Source of the DNA: JBAXTE01 sp964653595
GTDB lineage: Bacteria > Bacteroidota > Bacteroidia > Bacteroidales > WCHB1-69
DNA length: 38,585 bases
Assembly (NCBI GenBank): GCA_964653595.1
Contig: CAZZHH010000031.1
Span: 1 to 38,585 of the forward strand
Reading direction: 5' to 3'
Positions 27,459 to 36,017 of the stretch are shown one piece after another. The first letter of the stretch is position 1. Each line of letters begins with the position of its first letter. Below the pieces are notes generated by a model. It made no database searches. It was given only the letters and a program-made list of their open reading frames with translations, and had not been told where the DNA came from. A program made the translations under genes and the position numbers.

Positions 27459-27710
27459 TTAGAGTTTAGCAACCTTTTTCATCAATCCTGATTTTAAGTT
27501 AGCCGCTTTGTTTTTATGAATAACATTGCGTTTTGCTAATTTGTCTATCAACGAAATAACCAAAGGAAGTTGAGTTGTTGCTTCAGCTTTATCGGTTGTT
27601 AAACGGATTTTTTTAAGTGCATTACGAGTAGTACGTGCATTGTAACGATTAGCAAGTCTTTTTTTATCGTTAGCTCTAATTCTTTTGATTGACGATTTAT
27701 GATTAGCCAT
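27459..27710 (-). CDS. rpsT: 30S ribosomal protein S20
   Basis: An 83-residue, very basic protein with the S20 signature (MANHKSSIKRIRANDKKRLANR at the start, then NKAANLKSGLMKKVAKL at the end). S20 binds 16S rRNA early in small-subunit assembly. The length is normal. It is a single-gene unit with the clearest promoter in the window and its own terminator. Confidence 0.97.
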   Translation of the reverse strand: MANHKSSIKRIRANDKKRLANRYNARTTRNALKKIRLTTDKAEATTQLPLVISLIDKLAKRNVIHKNKAANLKSGLMKKVAKL

Positions 27711-27754
27711 CTTTCTTTATTGTTTTTTATCTTTTAATATTCTTTTTAGGAGTG

Positions 27755-27785
27755 CAAAGGTATTTAATATTTTTCATTTGACAAA
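27755..27785 (-). promoter_or_regulatory. Bacteroidetes-type promoter for rpsT
   Basis: On the minus strand: TTTG (27785-27782), a 19-base spacer, then TACCTTTG (27762-27755). Both halves and the spacing match the consensus. The expected start is near 27748, giving a leader of about 38 bases. Confidence 0.85.
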
Positions 27786-27857
27786 ACTTTTATTGATTTT
27801 TTTATGCATAAAATCAAAATTATTCCATTTTCATCTTAAAAATCAGAATTATAAATG

Positions 27858-29969
27858 TCAATTAATATTTTTTTCGGCAGCAATTTTCAAATATCGTTCA
27901 GCTTCTTGTATATTCCCCATAGCCCTATAAGTTCCACTAATATTTTGATAAATACGTGCTTGTGTAGAATCAATAGCGATGGCTTTTTGAAAATACGAGA
28001 GCGAGAGATCATACTGTTTTTTAATACCATAAACGATCCCTAGATTTTCGTTAGCAGATAAATTATTTGGATTAATTGCAAGGGATTGTTTTAAAAAAGT
28101 TTCTGCTTGGTTAAAATCGTTTAGCACCCTACCAAATATTTCGCCTTTTTTGCTCCAAGCAGAAGCATTTTGAGGATCGTCTCTTAGCACATTGGAAATA
28201 ATCAACAATGCGCTATCCACCTTATTTGTATGAGAATATGCGTCGGCAATCATCAGCAGATGTTCTTTATTATCAGGCTCAATACTCCACAACAGTCGAT
28301 AGGCTTCGGCAGAAATAGTGTGTTGATTTTGTTTCCAAGATTTTTGAGCTACAAAGAGCACATTCTTAGGAACATCTGGATTTTGAGGATTGACACGATA
28401 GGCTTTATGGTAATACCTCAACGCTTCGCTCCAATTTTCGAGTTCTACGTAACCATTTCCCATCAAAAACCAAGCATAAAAACTCCCTGGATGCAATTGC
28501 TGTGCTTTAGAAAGATATGCAAAGGATGAATTGAGTAACTCATTTTTCTTAGATAAGTCTTTTTCTACTTTTGCCAATTCATAAGCCATGCCACCAGCAG
28601 ACACATTACATTTTATGCTATTTTTAGAGACTTTTACATCCGTTAGAAAAAGGGTAGTGTCGTTTTTCCAAGCCATATTTCTGGAAATTGTTTTTACGCT
28701 ATAACCAACCATCCATATACTCAAAAAAACGATACCCAATGTTTTCAACTTAAGGTTAGTAATCCACTTATGGATAAGCATAGCGATTAATATTGAAATA
28801 CCAATAGAAGGTGCAAATACAAACCTTTCGTTCATGAAAGTGCCAATATTGAATATAAGGTTAGACTGGATAGAGAAGGTAATCAGAGAGAAAAGAACTG
28901 CAAAACTCCAAGTTTTTTTTTGGATAGCCCCTTTGATGGCAAAAAAGAGAAGTAATACAAAGGCGATACACAAGAAAATGATGATTGGAGAGGTAAACTG
29001 GAAATAGGGAATTTGGTATGGATAATAATCATGCGTAAGTGGATGAGGAATAATCAAAAGGATAATATATTTTCCCCATGTATAAATGGTGGTTGCGATA
29101 GCGGTAGATTTGGGGACATTTAAAAATGGATCATTTAAAATTTCGGGAGCGATATTGGTATTCATCATATCCCCCAACACCGACATTCTGATTACTAAAA
29201 ACAAGAAGGAAGCAAAAAACAACCCTCCTACTACTATAAAATAATCACGAATGGATGGTTTACAAAACAGATACATTGCCAATGGAATCACCAACAAAAA
29301 AGGGATGGAATTTTCTTTCGAAAAAAGAGCTACCGAAAATGTGAGAAACAATGCAACTACATAAATCCCTTTTTTACTCTCTAAATATTTAAGAGCAAAT
29401 AAAAATGCGCTAAGAGAACCCAAAAGGCTCATCAACTCATCGCGTCCTTTTATATTAGCAACCACTTCGGTATGGATGGGATGAGCAACAAAAATCAACG
29501 TAGCCAAAAAAGGCAAAAGAGACTTCCATTGAGCACGATCGAGCGGAGCAAGGATTTTTTTTAAGACAAAAAAAAGAACTACCGACAAAAGAGCAAACAA
29601 AATAACATTGATCAAGTGGCCAATAAAAGGATTCATCCCAAACAATTGATATTCAATAGCAAACATCAGATGCGTAAAGGGTCTGTATCTCCCACCCGAC
29701 ACCAAACTCTTTTGAGTGCCAAAAAACCCGGTGAATGCGTCGTTGGAGACAATATCTTTCATCCCGTTTATCCCTTTTTTGGTGAATTGATTTTCGGTAA
29801 TCATCAACCGATCATCTAGGGCATATTCATGGGAAAGAGTATTGGCATATAGCACGAATGCAAAAATTGCAATCATCCATACTTGATATTTTTGAAAAAA
29901 GGAGTACGACGAAGAAGTATCCACAAGAACCTCTTTTTTAGCAACCTTATTATGGGTATTTTTGCTCAT
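27858..29969 (-). CDS. TMTC-like multi-membrane glycosyltransferase with TPR tail
   Basis: A 703-residue protein. The first about 430 residues form many membrane helices of GT-C type. D52-D53 in YALDDRLM sit in the first outside loop, where GT-C enzymes hold their catalytic acid, and RYRPFTHLMFAIEYQLFG follows. Near 162-178 is HPIHTEVVANIKGRDEL, closely resembling the hallmark loop of animal TMTC O-mannosyltransferases. The C-terminal part (about 440-703) is a run of TPRs (for example WSEALRYYHKAYRVNPQNPDVP). The same two-part plan occurs in TMTC1-4. Likely role, by inference: transfer of a sugar from a lipid carrier to exported proteins. It starts eight bases after the muramidase gene's stop, so they form an operon. 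Confidence 0.85.
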   Translation of the reverse strand: MSKNTHNKVAKKEVLVDTSSSYSFFQKYQVWMIAIFAFVLYANTLSHEYALDDRLMITENQFTKKGINGMKDIVSNDAFTGFFGTQKSLVSGGRYRPFTHLMFAIEYQLFGMNPFIGHLINVILFALLSVVLFFVLKKILAPLDRAQWKSLLPFLATLIFVAHPIHTEVVANIKGRDELMSLLGSLSAFLFALKYLESKKGIYVVALFLTFSVALFSKENSIPFLLVIPLAMYLFCKPSIRDYFIVVGGLFFASFLFLVIRMSVLGDMMNTNIAPEILNDPFLNVPKSTAIATTIYTWGKYIILLIIPHPLTHDYYPYQIPYFQFTSPIIIFLCIAFVLLLFFAIKGAIQKKTWSFAVLFSLITFSIQSNLIFNIGTFMNERFVFAPSIGISILIAMLIHKWITNLKLKTLGIVFLSIWMVGYSVKTISRNMAWKNDTTLFLTDVKVSKNSIKCNVSAGGMAYELAKVEKDLSKKNELLNSSFAYLSKAQQLHPGSFYAWFLMGNGYVELENWSEALRYYHKAYRVNPQNPDVPKNVLFVAQKSWKQNQHTISAEAYRLLWSIEPDNKEHLLMIADAYSHTNKVDSALLIISNVLRDDPQNASAWSKKGEIFGRVLNDFNQAETFLKQSLAINPNNLSANENLGIVYGIKKQYDLSLSYFQKAIAIDSTQARIYQNISGTYRAMGNIQEAERYLKIAAEKNIN

Positions 29970-29977
29970 ATCATTTT

Positions 29978-31189
29978 TTAATTTTCTGAATATAACAAAT
30001 ATTTAGCTCTTATTTTTTTGAAATCATCCAATTCCAGTTGCCACGTTTTTCGAATATCTTCTTCCGTTTTGCCATTCATAATCATCTCTTTTACCGATTT
30101 ATCTCCGGCAAGTTTATCGAAGAAGGGGGTGAAAAAATTTTTTTTATCTGGGAATTTATGATATAAGTCGATGATCCAATAGAGGTGGATTGCGTTTTCT
30201 TTTTTCAGGAACTCATTGGAGAAGTCGGAAAGCAAAAAGCCACGGCACTGTTTGCCCAGACAAGGAGGGTTATCCGATTTTCCAGGGATTACTTTCGGGG
30301 TAAACAAGAAATCGCCCAGTGGGTTGTCGGGGTGGCCAACCATTTCGAAAGGCCTATCCGTACCTCGTCCGATGCTAAATGGAGTTCCTTCGAAGAGGCA
30401 CAATGTGGGATAAAGATAAATTGCTCTATTGGTAGGCAAATTTGGGGAAGGGGGCACAGGCAATGTATAACGTGTTTCGTGGGTATAATTTTCGCATTCC
30501 ACTATTTCTAAATTACATTGCACTCCATTATTTAACCATTTTTCGCCATTTATCATTTTTGCGTACTCCCCTATGGTCATTCCGTATGAAATGGGAACAG
30601 GATGCATCCCTACGAACGATTTACAGTTGGGTTTTAATACTGGCCCATCGATAAAAAAACCATTTGGATTAGGTCTGTCAAGGAGCAAAAGTGGCACATT
30701 CAATTCAGCACAAGCTTCCATTACGTAATGCAGTGTTGATAGATAGGTATAAAACCGAGCCCCCACATCTTGAATATCGAAAATCACCAACTGTATTCCT
30801 TTGAGATAATCTTTGGTGGGTTTTTTATTGTTACCATAAAGAGAGACAATGGGTATTCCTGTTTTGGTATCGATAGAGGAAGAAATTTTTGCACCAGCTT
30901 CTGCTTCGCCTCGAAAACCATGTTCGGGACAAAAGATTTTATCAATAGAAACTCCTAAGGAAATTAAAGTATCTACTAAGTGCGTATGCTGTACCATAGA
31001 AGTTTGATTTCCAACAATGGCAACTCTTTTATTTTTTAAGCTTGGCAGATAATCAGACAAACGACTAGCTCCAACTGTTACAGGTATTTCATGCACTTTT
31101 AAAAGCGGTGCACTCTGAGCAAAAACAGAAATCACTCCAAAAAAAAGTACGCAGAAGTTTATAATCCACCGAATCATTATACAAACCAT
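29978..31189 (-). CDS. NamZ/DUF1343 family exo-beta-N-acetylmuramidase
   Basis: About 400 residues of DUF1343, the family of the exo-N-acetylmuramidase NamZ, which clips terminal N-acetylmuramic acid from peptidoglycan fragments during wall recycling. Recognisable segments are RVAIVGNQTSM, KIFCPEHGFRGEAEAGA, VSLYGNNKKPT, VIFDIQDVGARFYTYLSTLHYVM, LLDRPNPN, PVPPSPNLPT, LFEGTPFSIGRGTDRPFE and CRGFLLSD. A signal peptide is present. The ATG at 31177 (MIRWIINFCVLFF) gives the cleaner leader, whereas the ATG at 31189 adds four residues. The exported location fits periplasmic wall turnover. It is first in a two-gene unit with the TMTC-like gene. Confidence 0.92.
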   Translation of the reverse strand: MVCIMIRWIINFCVLFFGVISVFAQSAPLLKVHEIPVTVGASRLSDYLPSLKNKRVAIVGNQTSMVQHTHLVDTLISLGVSIDKIFCPEHGFRGEAEAGAKISSSIDTKTGIPIVSLYGNNKKPTKDYLKGIQLVIFDIQDVGARFYTYLSTLHYVMEACAELNVPLLLLDRPNPNGFFIDGPVLKPNCKSFVGMHPVPISYGMTIGEYAKMINGEKWLNNGVQCNLEIVECENYTHETRYTLPVPPSPNLPTNRAIYLYPTLCLFEGTPFSIGRGTDRPFEMVGHPDNPLGDFLFTPKVIPGKSDNPPCLGKQCRGFLLSDFSNEFLKKENAIHLYWIIDLYHKFPDKKNFFTPFFDKLAGDKSVKEMIMNGKTEEDIRKTWQLELDDFKKIRAKYLLYSEN

Positions 31190-31202
31190 TTAATTTACAT
31201 GA

Positions 31203-31210
31203 CAAATATA
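31203..31210 (-). promoter_or_regulatory. Candidate -7 element for NamZ gene
   Basis: TATATTTG on the minus strand fits TAnnTTTG. It lies 14 bases before the ATG at 31189 and 26 before the ATG at 31177, which mildly favours the later start. No -33 TTG at the right spacing. Confidence 0.4.
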
Positions 31211-31343
31211 TAAAAAAAGAAGAACATAGTAAAAATGCGTAATTCAATATTCTATTGCAAGAAAAATGGCAACATGCCATTAATTGAAGTTACAAGAGAG
31301 AATAATTATTCCACGATAATAGACCATTCATTTTTCTTTTTTG

Positions 31344-31351
31344 TATTTTTG
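31344..31351 (+). promoter_or_regulatory. Candidate -7 element for xseA
   Basis: TATTTTTG fits TAnnTTTG and lies 18 bases before the ATG at 31369. The -33 half is not evident. Confidence 0.4.
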
Positions 31352-31368
31352 TAGAAAACTGTTCATTT

Positions 31369-32775
31369 ATGATCGAAAGTTCATCCAATAAGACCATTTT
31401 TTCGTTGCTAGAAGTGATGCAAAGCATTCAAAAGATGGTTTCAACTCACTACATCAACTCGTATTGGATAAAGGCCGAGATGAACAAGCTGAATCACTAT
31501 TCTCATTCGGGACATTGCTATCCTGAGCTAGTTGAAAAGGAAGGAGAAAGAGTAATTGCACAAGTGAGAGCTACTCTGTGGAAAGATGACTACCATCGAA
31601 TCAACGCACAGTTTGAAAGCACCGTAAAAGAGCCTCTAAAGGATGGCATTAAAATTCTTTTTTGTGCTAGAGTTCATTTTGATCCGGTATATGGGTTTAC
31701 CTTACGAATCCTAGATATTGATTCGAGTTACTCCTTAGGGGATTTGGAAAAAGAGAAAGCAGAAACCATCGCGTTATTAAAACGTGAACAGATTTTTAAC
31801 TCAAACAAACGGTTGTCGATGGAACTTTTGCCACAAAGGATAGCCGTAATTTCGGTAGAGACAAGCAAGGGTTACTCTGATTTTATGAATATTCTCAGCA
31901 ACAATAGCTGGGGATACCGCTTTTTCACCATGTTGTTTCCAGCACTTTTGCAAGGAGAGAAAGCTGTACAATCTATTCATAATCAATTACTCAGAATCAA
32001 GAAAGTGCAATCTCATTTTGATGCAGTAGTGATTGTAAGAGGGGGTGGTGGCGATGTAGGGTTATCGTGTTACAATAATCTCTTGTTGGCAAGAGCAATT
32101 GCACAATTTCCGCTGCCAATACTAACCGGAATAGGTCATTCTACCAACGAGACAGTTGCAGAGTTGATCTCTTTTAAAAATGCGATTACCCCTACCGAAC
32201 TTGCCGATTATTTGATACAGCAATTTCACAACTTTTCGATACCCGTTTCCAATGCACTCGATTCCATATCGCGCAACAGCAGAACCATCCTCAGCAGTAG
32301 AAGGACAAATTTCAACATCATTACAAATAAATTCAAAACAGATACTCGTAGTTTACTTGTAACTGAAAAACACAGGATAAGCAAAAAAACACATTCGATG
32401 GGCCAACAGTCGTTGTTTGTGTTACAAACTCAACGAGAGAGCCAAAACCAATGGAAGCAACAGTTATTAAAAAATTCGACTTCATGGATTGGCATACAAC
32501 GACAGATGGCCAAAAGCGAAAGGCAACAGCTTTCAAAATCTACAATCCAATTATTCCACAAATCACAATCCGAGCTCGAAAAATTAGATCAGAAAGTTCA
32601 TTTACTAGATCCAAAAAATATATTAAAACGGGGATATAGCATCACTTTGATGGACGGAAAAACAATAACGAGCCCAATGAATGTACCTAAAGGGTCGACG
32701 ATAACAACTATCTTAGCAAATGGGACTATCCTTAGCAAAACAATTTCTACAAACAACCAAACAAATGAAGAATAA
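31369..32775 (+). CDS. xseA: Exodeoxyribonuclease VII large subunit
   Basis: A 468-residue XseA, the catalytic subunit of the single-strand-specific nuclease that trims DNA to oligonucleotides in repair. An N-terminal OB fold (about 15-125, YWIKAEMNKLNHYSHSGHCY) is followed by the catalytic region with VIVRGGGGDVGLSCYNN (near 222) and ILTGIGHSTNETVAEL / NAITPTELADYL. Next come a long coiled coil (about 290-425) and the C-terminal LLDPKNILKRGYSITLM segment. The length is normal. The 3' end overlaps xseB by 11 bases, as expected for a coupled pair. Confidence 0.96.
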   Translation: MIESSSNKTIFSLLEVMQSIQKMVSTHYINSYWIKAEMNKLNHYSHSGHCYPELVEKEGERVIAQVRATLWKDDYHRINAQFESTVKEPLKDGIKILFCARVHFDPVYGFTLRILDIDSSYSLGDLEKEKAETIALLKREQIFNSNKRLSMELLPQRIAVISVETSKGYSDFMNILSNNSWGYRFFTMLFPALLQGEKAVQSIHNQLLRIKKVQSHFDAVVIVRGGGGDVGLSCYNNLLLARAIAQFPLPILTGIGHSTNETVAELISFKNAITPTELADYLIQQFHNFSIPVSNALDSISRNSRTILSSRRTNFNIITNKFKTDTRSLLVTEKHRISKKTHSMGQQSLFVLQTQRESQNQWKQQLLKNSTSWIGIQRQMAKSERQQLSKSTIQLFHKSQSELEKLDQKVHLLDPKNILKRGYSITLMDGKTITSPMNVPKGSTITTILANGTILSKTISTNNQTNEE

Positions 32776-32962
32776 CATAACCTATACCGATGCATTTAAC
32801 GAATTGCAAGCAATAGTTGCGGAGATTGAAGAGGGCGAAATCTCTGTAGATGAATTGTCGAATAAAGTAAAACGCGCAGCCGATTTAATTCGAATTTGCA
32901 AAGCAAAACTCACGACAACAGAAGAAGATGTAAACAAAATTATTAAAGAGCTGGAAGAGTAA
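32765..32962 (+). CDS. xseB: Exodeoxyribonuclease VII small subunit
   Basis: 65 residues, a two-helix XseB protein that binds the coiled coil of XseA. The signature YTDAFNELQAIVAEIEEGEISVDEL is present, ending in an acidic helix. I choose the ATG at 32765 (MKNNITYTD), inside the last codons of xseA, because the family begins there. An in-frame upstream start at 32720 would add 15 unrelated residues that overlap xseA. Confidence 0.95.
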   Translation: MKNNITYTDAFNELQAIVAEIEEGEISVDELSNKVKRAADLIRICKAKLTTTEEDVNKIIKELEE

Positions 32963-33047
32963 GGGATAATCTATCTTATGCAAGCATTGGCAACAAAATG
33001 TTTTGAGAAAAGACTAAAGAAGAACTCGGGTATTGAAAGAGAGAAGA

Positions 33048-33527
33048 TTACCTTTTTTTAAGAGTTGCTTTTTCTTCTAGCCTTTTCAACAAATTCAAAA
33101 TTCTATTGGCTCTAGTTTCTGGTTTCTTAGCAGAATCTATCCATTGAACTATCTCTTTTTTGTGAGAGTATGAAAATGCGTCAAATACCACTTTTAAGTT
33201 GGGAGCGAGTTGTAAACATTCAATAATATCGATAGGAACATCGACAATTCTCTCTTCCAAATCTTGTTCGATGATTACATCTACGGTATCCCCAAACGAT
33301 TTTCCCAATTTCTCTCTAATCTCTTTTGTCATACCCAAAACGTGACAGGGGAAACTCATTCTTGATAGACTTCCTCGGTATAAAACACGATTGTCGAATA
33401 GAGCTTTTACTTTCACTTGACCTTTTTTTCCATATAACTCAAACACATCAAAAGGGAAAGAAATATATGCTGCATTCATTGTCCCATTTTGCTCAATAAC
33501 AGCTGAGAATTTTACTTTGTTATCCAT
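33048..33527 (-). CDS. DUF1905 + YdeI/OmpD-associated-like small protein
   Basis: 159 residues. The N-terminal part (about 1-90: KVKFSAVIEQNG, AAYISFPFDVFELYG, KGQVKVKALFDN, YRGSLSRM, LGMTKEIREKLGK) is DUF1905. The C-terminal part (about 100-155: FDAFSYSHKKEIVQWIDSAKK, RANRILNLLKRL) is the YdeI/OmpD-associated ('bacteriocin-protection') helical motif. Its biochemical role is unknown. I place the start at the ATG at 33527, not the earlier ATG at 33587: the domain begins there, and a complete promoter (33551-33579) would otherwise lie inside the gene. It converges on xseB. Confidence 0.85.
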   Translation of the reverse strand: MDNKVKFSAVIEQNGTMNAAYISFPFDVFELYGKKGQVKVKALFDNRVLYRGSLSRMSFPCHVLGMTKEIREKLGKSFGDTVDVIIEQDLEERIVDVPIDIIECLQLAPNLKVVFDAFSYSHKKEIVQWIDSAKKPETRANRILNLLKRLEEKATLKKR

Positions 33528-33550
33528 GCAATATAATTTTAGTAAAAAGA

Positions 33551-33579
33551 CAAAGTTACATTTTTTTTTGAGGAGCCAA
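33551..33579 (-). promoter_or_regulatory. Bacteroidetes-type promoter for DUF1905 gene
   Basis: On the minus strand: TTG (33579-33577), an 18-base spacer, then TAACTTTG (33558-33551). The start would be near 33544, about 17 bases ahead of the ATG at 33527. It settles the choice of start codon. Confidence 0.65.
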
Positions 33580-33757
33580 GTGACCAAGTGGTGTGTCTGA
33601 ATCTTTGCGAAGTTACTCCACTTAACGTCTTATTAGCTATTCGTCTACTCAGCTGGCTTAAAAAGATCATCTTCATAATCCGATTTTTCTGGAATATTAG
33701 GTTGAATGTTTCTTTTTTTTAGGGATAAAAAGGGTTAAAAATTCGTTGAAAAAATTG

Positions 33758-33765
33758 TACCTTTG
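33758..33765 (+). promoter_or_regulatory. Candidate -7 element for prfA
   Basis: TACCTTTG, identical to the rpsT -7 element and followed by the same GCACTC, lies 21 bases before the ATG at 33786. No TTG is found at the usual distance upstream. Confidence 0.5.
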
Positions 33766-33785
33766 CACTCAAAATAAAAATAGAG

Positions 33786-34865
33786 ATGGAAAATTTAATC
33801 GAAAAACTTGACGTAGTATATCATCGTTGGCAAGAAATCGGGGAGCAAATAAACAATCCGGAGGTGATGAGCGACATGAAACGATACGTGAAGCTTACCA
33901 AAGATTATAAAGATTTGGAGCCAATTATTGAGGCTTATAAGACATACAAAAATTTATTGGGAAACATCGAGAATGCAAAAGCTATCATCGCAAACGAAAA
34001 AGATGAAGAGTTTAGAGAATTAGCCAAGGAAGAGTTATCTGAATCGAATTCGCAGTTGGTTACTTTAGAAGAGGAGATTCGTTTGATGTTGATTCCTTCT
34101 GACCCTCAGGACAACAAAAATGCGGTAGTTGAGCTAAGAGCAGGAACGGGAGGTGACGAGGCTAGCTTATTTGCTGGTGATTTGTATCGAATGTATGTTC
34201 GTTTTTGTGAGCGATTAAATTGGAAAATTGAAATTGTGAGCGTTACCGAAGGCACGTTAGGTGGATATAAAGAGGTGATATTTAATGTTATAGGCAACAA
34301 AGCTTATGGGATATTGAAGTATGAATCGGGGGTACACCGGGTGCAACGAGTTCCACAAACAGAAACACAAGGCAGGGTTCACACTTCTGCAGCATCAGTT
34401 GCCATATTGCCCGAAGCAGACGAGTTTGATGTGGAGATTAAACAGTCGGATATTCGCAAAGACACGTATTGCTCTTCTGGTCCTGGTGGTCAATCGGTAA
34501 ATACTACCTATTCGGCAGTCCGCCTAACTCACGTCCCAACTGGCATAGTAGTCGCAATTCAAGACGAGAAGTCGCAATTGAAAAACCTTGATAAAGCGAT
34601 GAAAATATTACGAAATCGCATATTCGAATTAGAACATCAAAAGTATCTGGATGAGATTTCATCGCAACGGAAGACCATGGTTTGTTCGGGCGACCGATCG
34701 GCAAAAATTAGAACGTACAACTATCCTCAAAATAGAGTAACCGACCACCGTATCAATTATACAATGTACAACTTGACCGGATACATGGATGGTGACATTA
34801 TGGGATTGATTGAAGCTCTTCAAATGGCAGAAAATGCAGAAAGACTAAAACAAGCGGTAAGCTAA
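33786..34865 (+). CDS. prfA: Peptide chain release factor 1
   Basis: A 359-residue RF1, which reads UAA and UAG and triggers peptide release. The catalytic GGQ is at 234-236 (SSGPGGQSVNTTYSAVRLTH). The stop-codon-reading tripeptide is PQT (190-192, RVPQTETQGRVHTSA), where E. coli has PAT. The form PxT, not SPF, identifies RF1 and excludes RF2. The C-terminal RTYNYPQNRVTDHRI segment is also typical. The length is normal. A radical SAM gene follows after 12 bases, likely in the same transcript. Confidence 0.97.
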   Translation: MENLIEKLDVVYHRWQEIGEQINNPEVMSDMKRYVKLTKDYKDLEPIIEAYKTYKNLLGNIENAKAIIANEKDEEFRELAKEELSESNSQLVTLEEEIRLMLIPSDPQDNKNAVVELRAGTGGDEASLFAGDLYRMYVRFCERLNWKIEIVSVTEGTLGGYKEVIFNVIGNKAYGILKYESGVHRVQRVPQTETQGRVHTSAASVAILPEADEFDVEIKQSDIRKDTYCSSGPGGQSVNTTYSAVRLTHVPTGIVVAIQDEKSQLKNLDKAMKILRNRIFELEHQKYLDEISSQRKTMVCSGDRSAKIRTYNYPQNRVTDHRINYTMYNLTGYMDGDIMGLIEALQMAENAERLKQAVS

Positions 34866-34877
34866 AATTTAATAATT

Positions 34878-35657
34878 ATGAGTGGTATACTTTGGGGAGA
34901 GATTGTCTTTGGTCCCATAAAAAGCAGAAGATTAGGAAGTTCGCTGGGCATCAATTTATTGCCCGGAAATTTTAAAATTTGTACCTTCAATTGCATATAT
35001 TGTGAATGTGGTTGGGGCGACAAGGTAGAAGATATTTCGGATAAAGTATTTGGTTACCACGAAATAATTGAAACTTTAGAGAAAAAAGTAATCGAACTTC
35101 ATCATAATAAAACTCAAATCGACAGTTTTACATTTGCTGGCAACGGGGAGCCAACCATACACCCCTATTTTGCAGAAATTGTAGAGGATATTACAGCTCT
35201 TAGAGACAAATATTATCCAAACGCCAAAACCTCCTGTTTATCTAATTCTACCACCATTTATCAAGAAAAAGTAAGAATGGCCTTGATGAAACTAGATAAT
35301 GTATTGCTCAAATTAGATGCTGGCTCTCAAGAGATGTTTAACCTCATCAACATGCCATTTACTCCAATCAACATAGATGAGGTTGTAAACAATCTTAAAC
35401 TTTTTAACGGTAAACTGGGCATCCAAACCCTTTTCTTAACAGGAGAACACAATGGGGTAATTATTGACAATACTACCGAATCGGAGGTTGACCTCTGGCT
35501 TCATCATATTCGAGAAATTGCACCTAATAAAGTGGTGATTTACCCAATAGACAGAGCTACTCCAGCAATGAATTTGCACAAAATTGGGGTTGAAAAACTC
35601 AACAAAATCGCGGATAGAGTAAGAGCTTTAGGTATTCCTTGTGAGGTGATCAGTTGA
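34878..35657 (+). CDS. Radical SAM protein (COG0731-like), function unknown
   Basis: 259 residues. The iron-sulfur motif C-x3-C-x2-C is at C35, C39 and C42 (CTFNCIYC), with an extra cysteine at C44. The opening GPIKSRRLGSSLGINLLPGN is characteristic of the COG0731/TYW1-related group. TFAGNGEPTIHP matches the SAM-binding GGE-type strand, and LKLDAG and VVIYPIDR form later barrel strands. There is no SPASM-like C-terminal cysteine cluster. The substrate is unknown. The stop (TGA, 35655-35657) lies where the second heptamer array begins (CAGTTGACAG), so the end of the gene merges with the repeat. Confidence 0.88.
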   Translation: MSGILWGEIVFGPIKSRRLGSSLGINLLPGNFKICTFNCIYCECGWGDKVEDISDKVFGYHEIIETLEKKVIELHHNKTQIDSFTFAGNGEPTIHPYFAEIVEDITALRDKYYPNAKTSCLSNSTTIYQEKVRMALMKLDNVLLKLDAGSQEMFNLINMPFTPINIDEVVNNLKLFNGKLGIQTLFLTGEHNGVIIDNTTESEVDLWLHHIREIAPNKVVIYPIDRATPAMNLHKIGVEKLNKIADRVRALGIPCEVIS

Positions 35658-36007
35658 CAGTTGACAGGGAACAGTTAACAGGGAGCAGTTAGCAGTTGAC
35701 GGGGAACAGTGAACAGTGTGACAGGGAACAGTGAACAGTGTGACAGTGAACAGTGTGACAGGGAACAGTGAAACAGGGAACAGTGAACAGTGTGACAGTG
35801 AGCAGTGTGACAGTGAGCAGTGTGACAGTGAGCAGTGTGACAGTGAGCAGTGTGACANNNNNNNNNNNNNNNNNNNNNNNNNNNNNNNNNNNNNNNNNNN
35901 NNNNNNNNNNNNNNNNNNNNNNNNNNNNNNNNNNNNNNNNNNNNNNNNNNNNNNNNNGGGGACAATGAAACAGGGGACAGTGAACAGTGTGACAGTTAAC
36001 AGGGGGC
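35650..36007 (+). repeat. Second heptamer array (CAGTGAA-type on plus strand), broken by gap
   Basis: A run of 7-base units of the form CAGKKRR (CAGTTGA, CAGGGAA, CAGTTAA, CAGTGAA) with 8-base CAGTGTGA units interspersed. Just before the gap the array settles into a regular 15-base period (CAGTGAG + CAGTGTGA). A 100-N gap splits it, and similar units resume at 35958. It is the same family as the array at 4995-5352 but more varied. The sense unit AACAGTG lies on the coding strand of the gene just upstream, as at the first array. Confidence 0.93.
35858..35957. other. Assembly gap (100 N)
   Basis: Exactly 100 N inside the tandem array, so the true length here is unknown. Reading frames that cross it are artefacts. 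Confidence 0.97.
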
Positions 36008-36017
36008 AAAATTTAAA

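Noticed and set aside
32720..32764. Earlier ATG for xseB
   Set aside because: Adds 15 residues from inside xseA that are not part of the family.
33528..33587. Earlier ATG for the DUF1905 gene
   Set aside because: A full promoter lies within this stretch and the domain starts at 33527.
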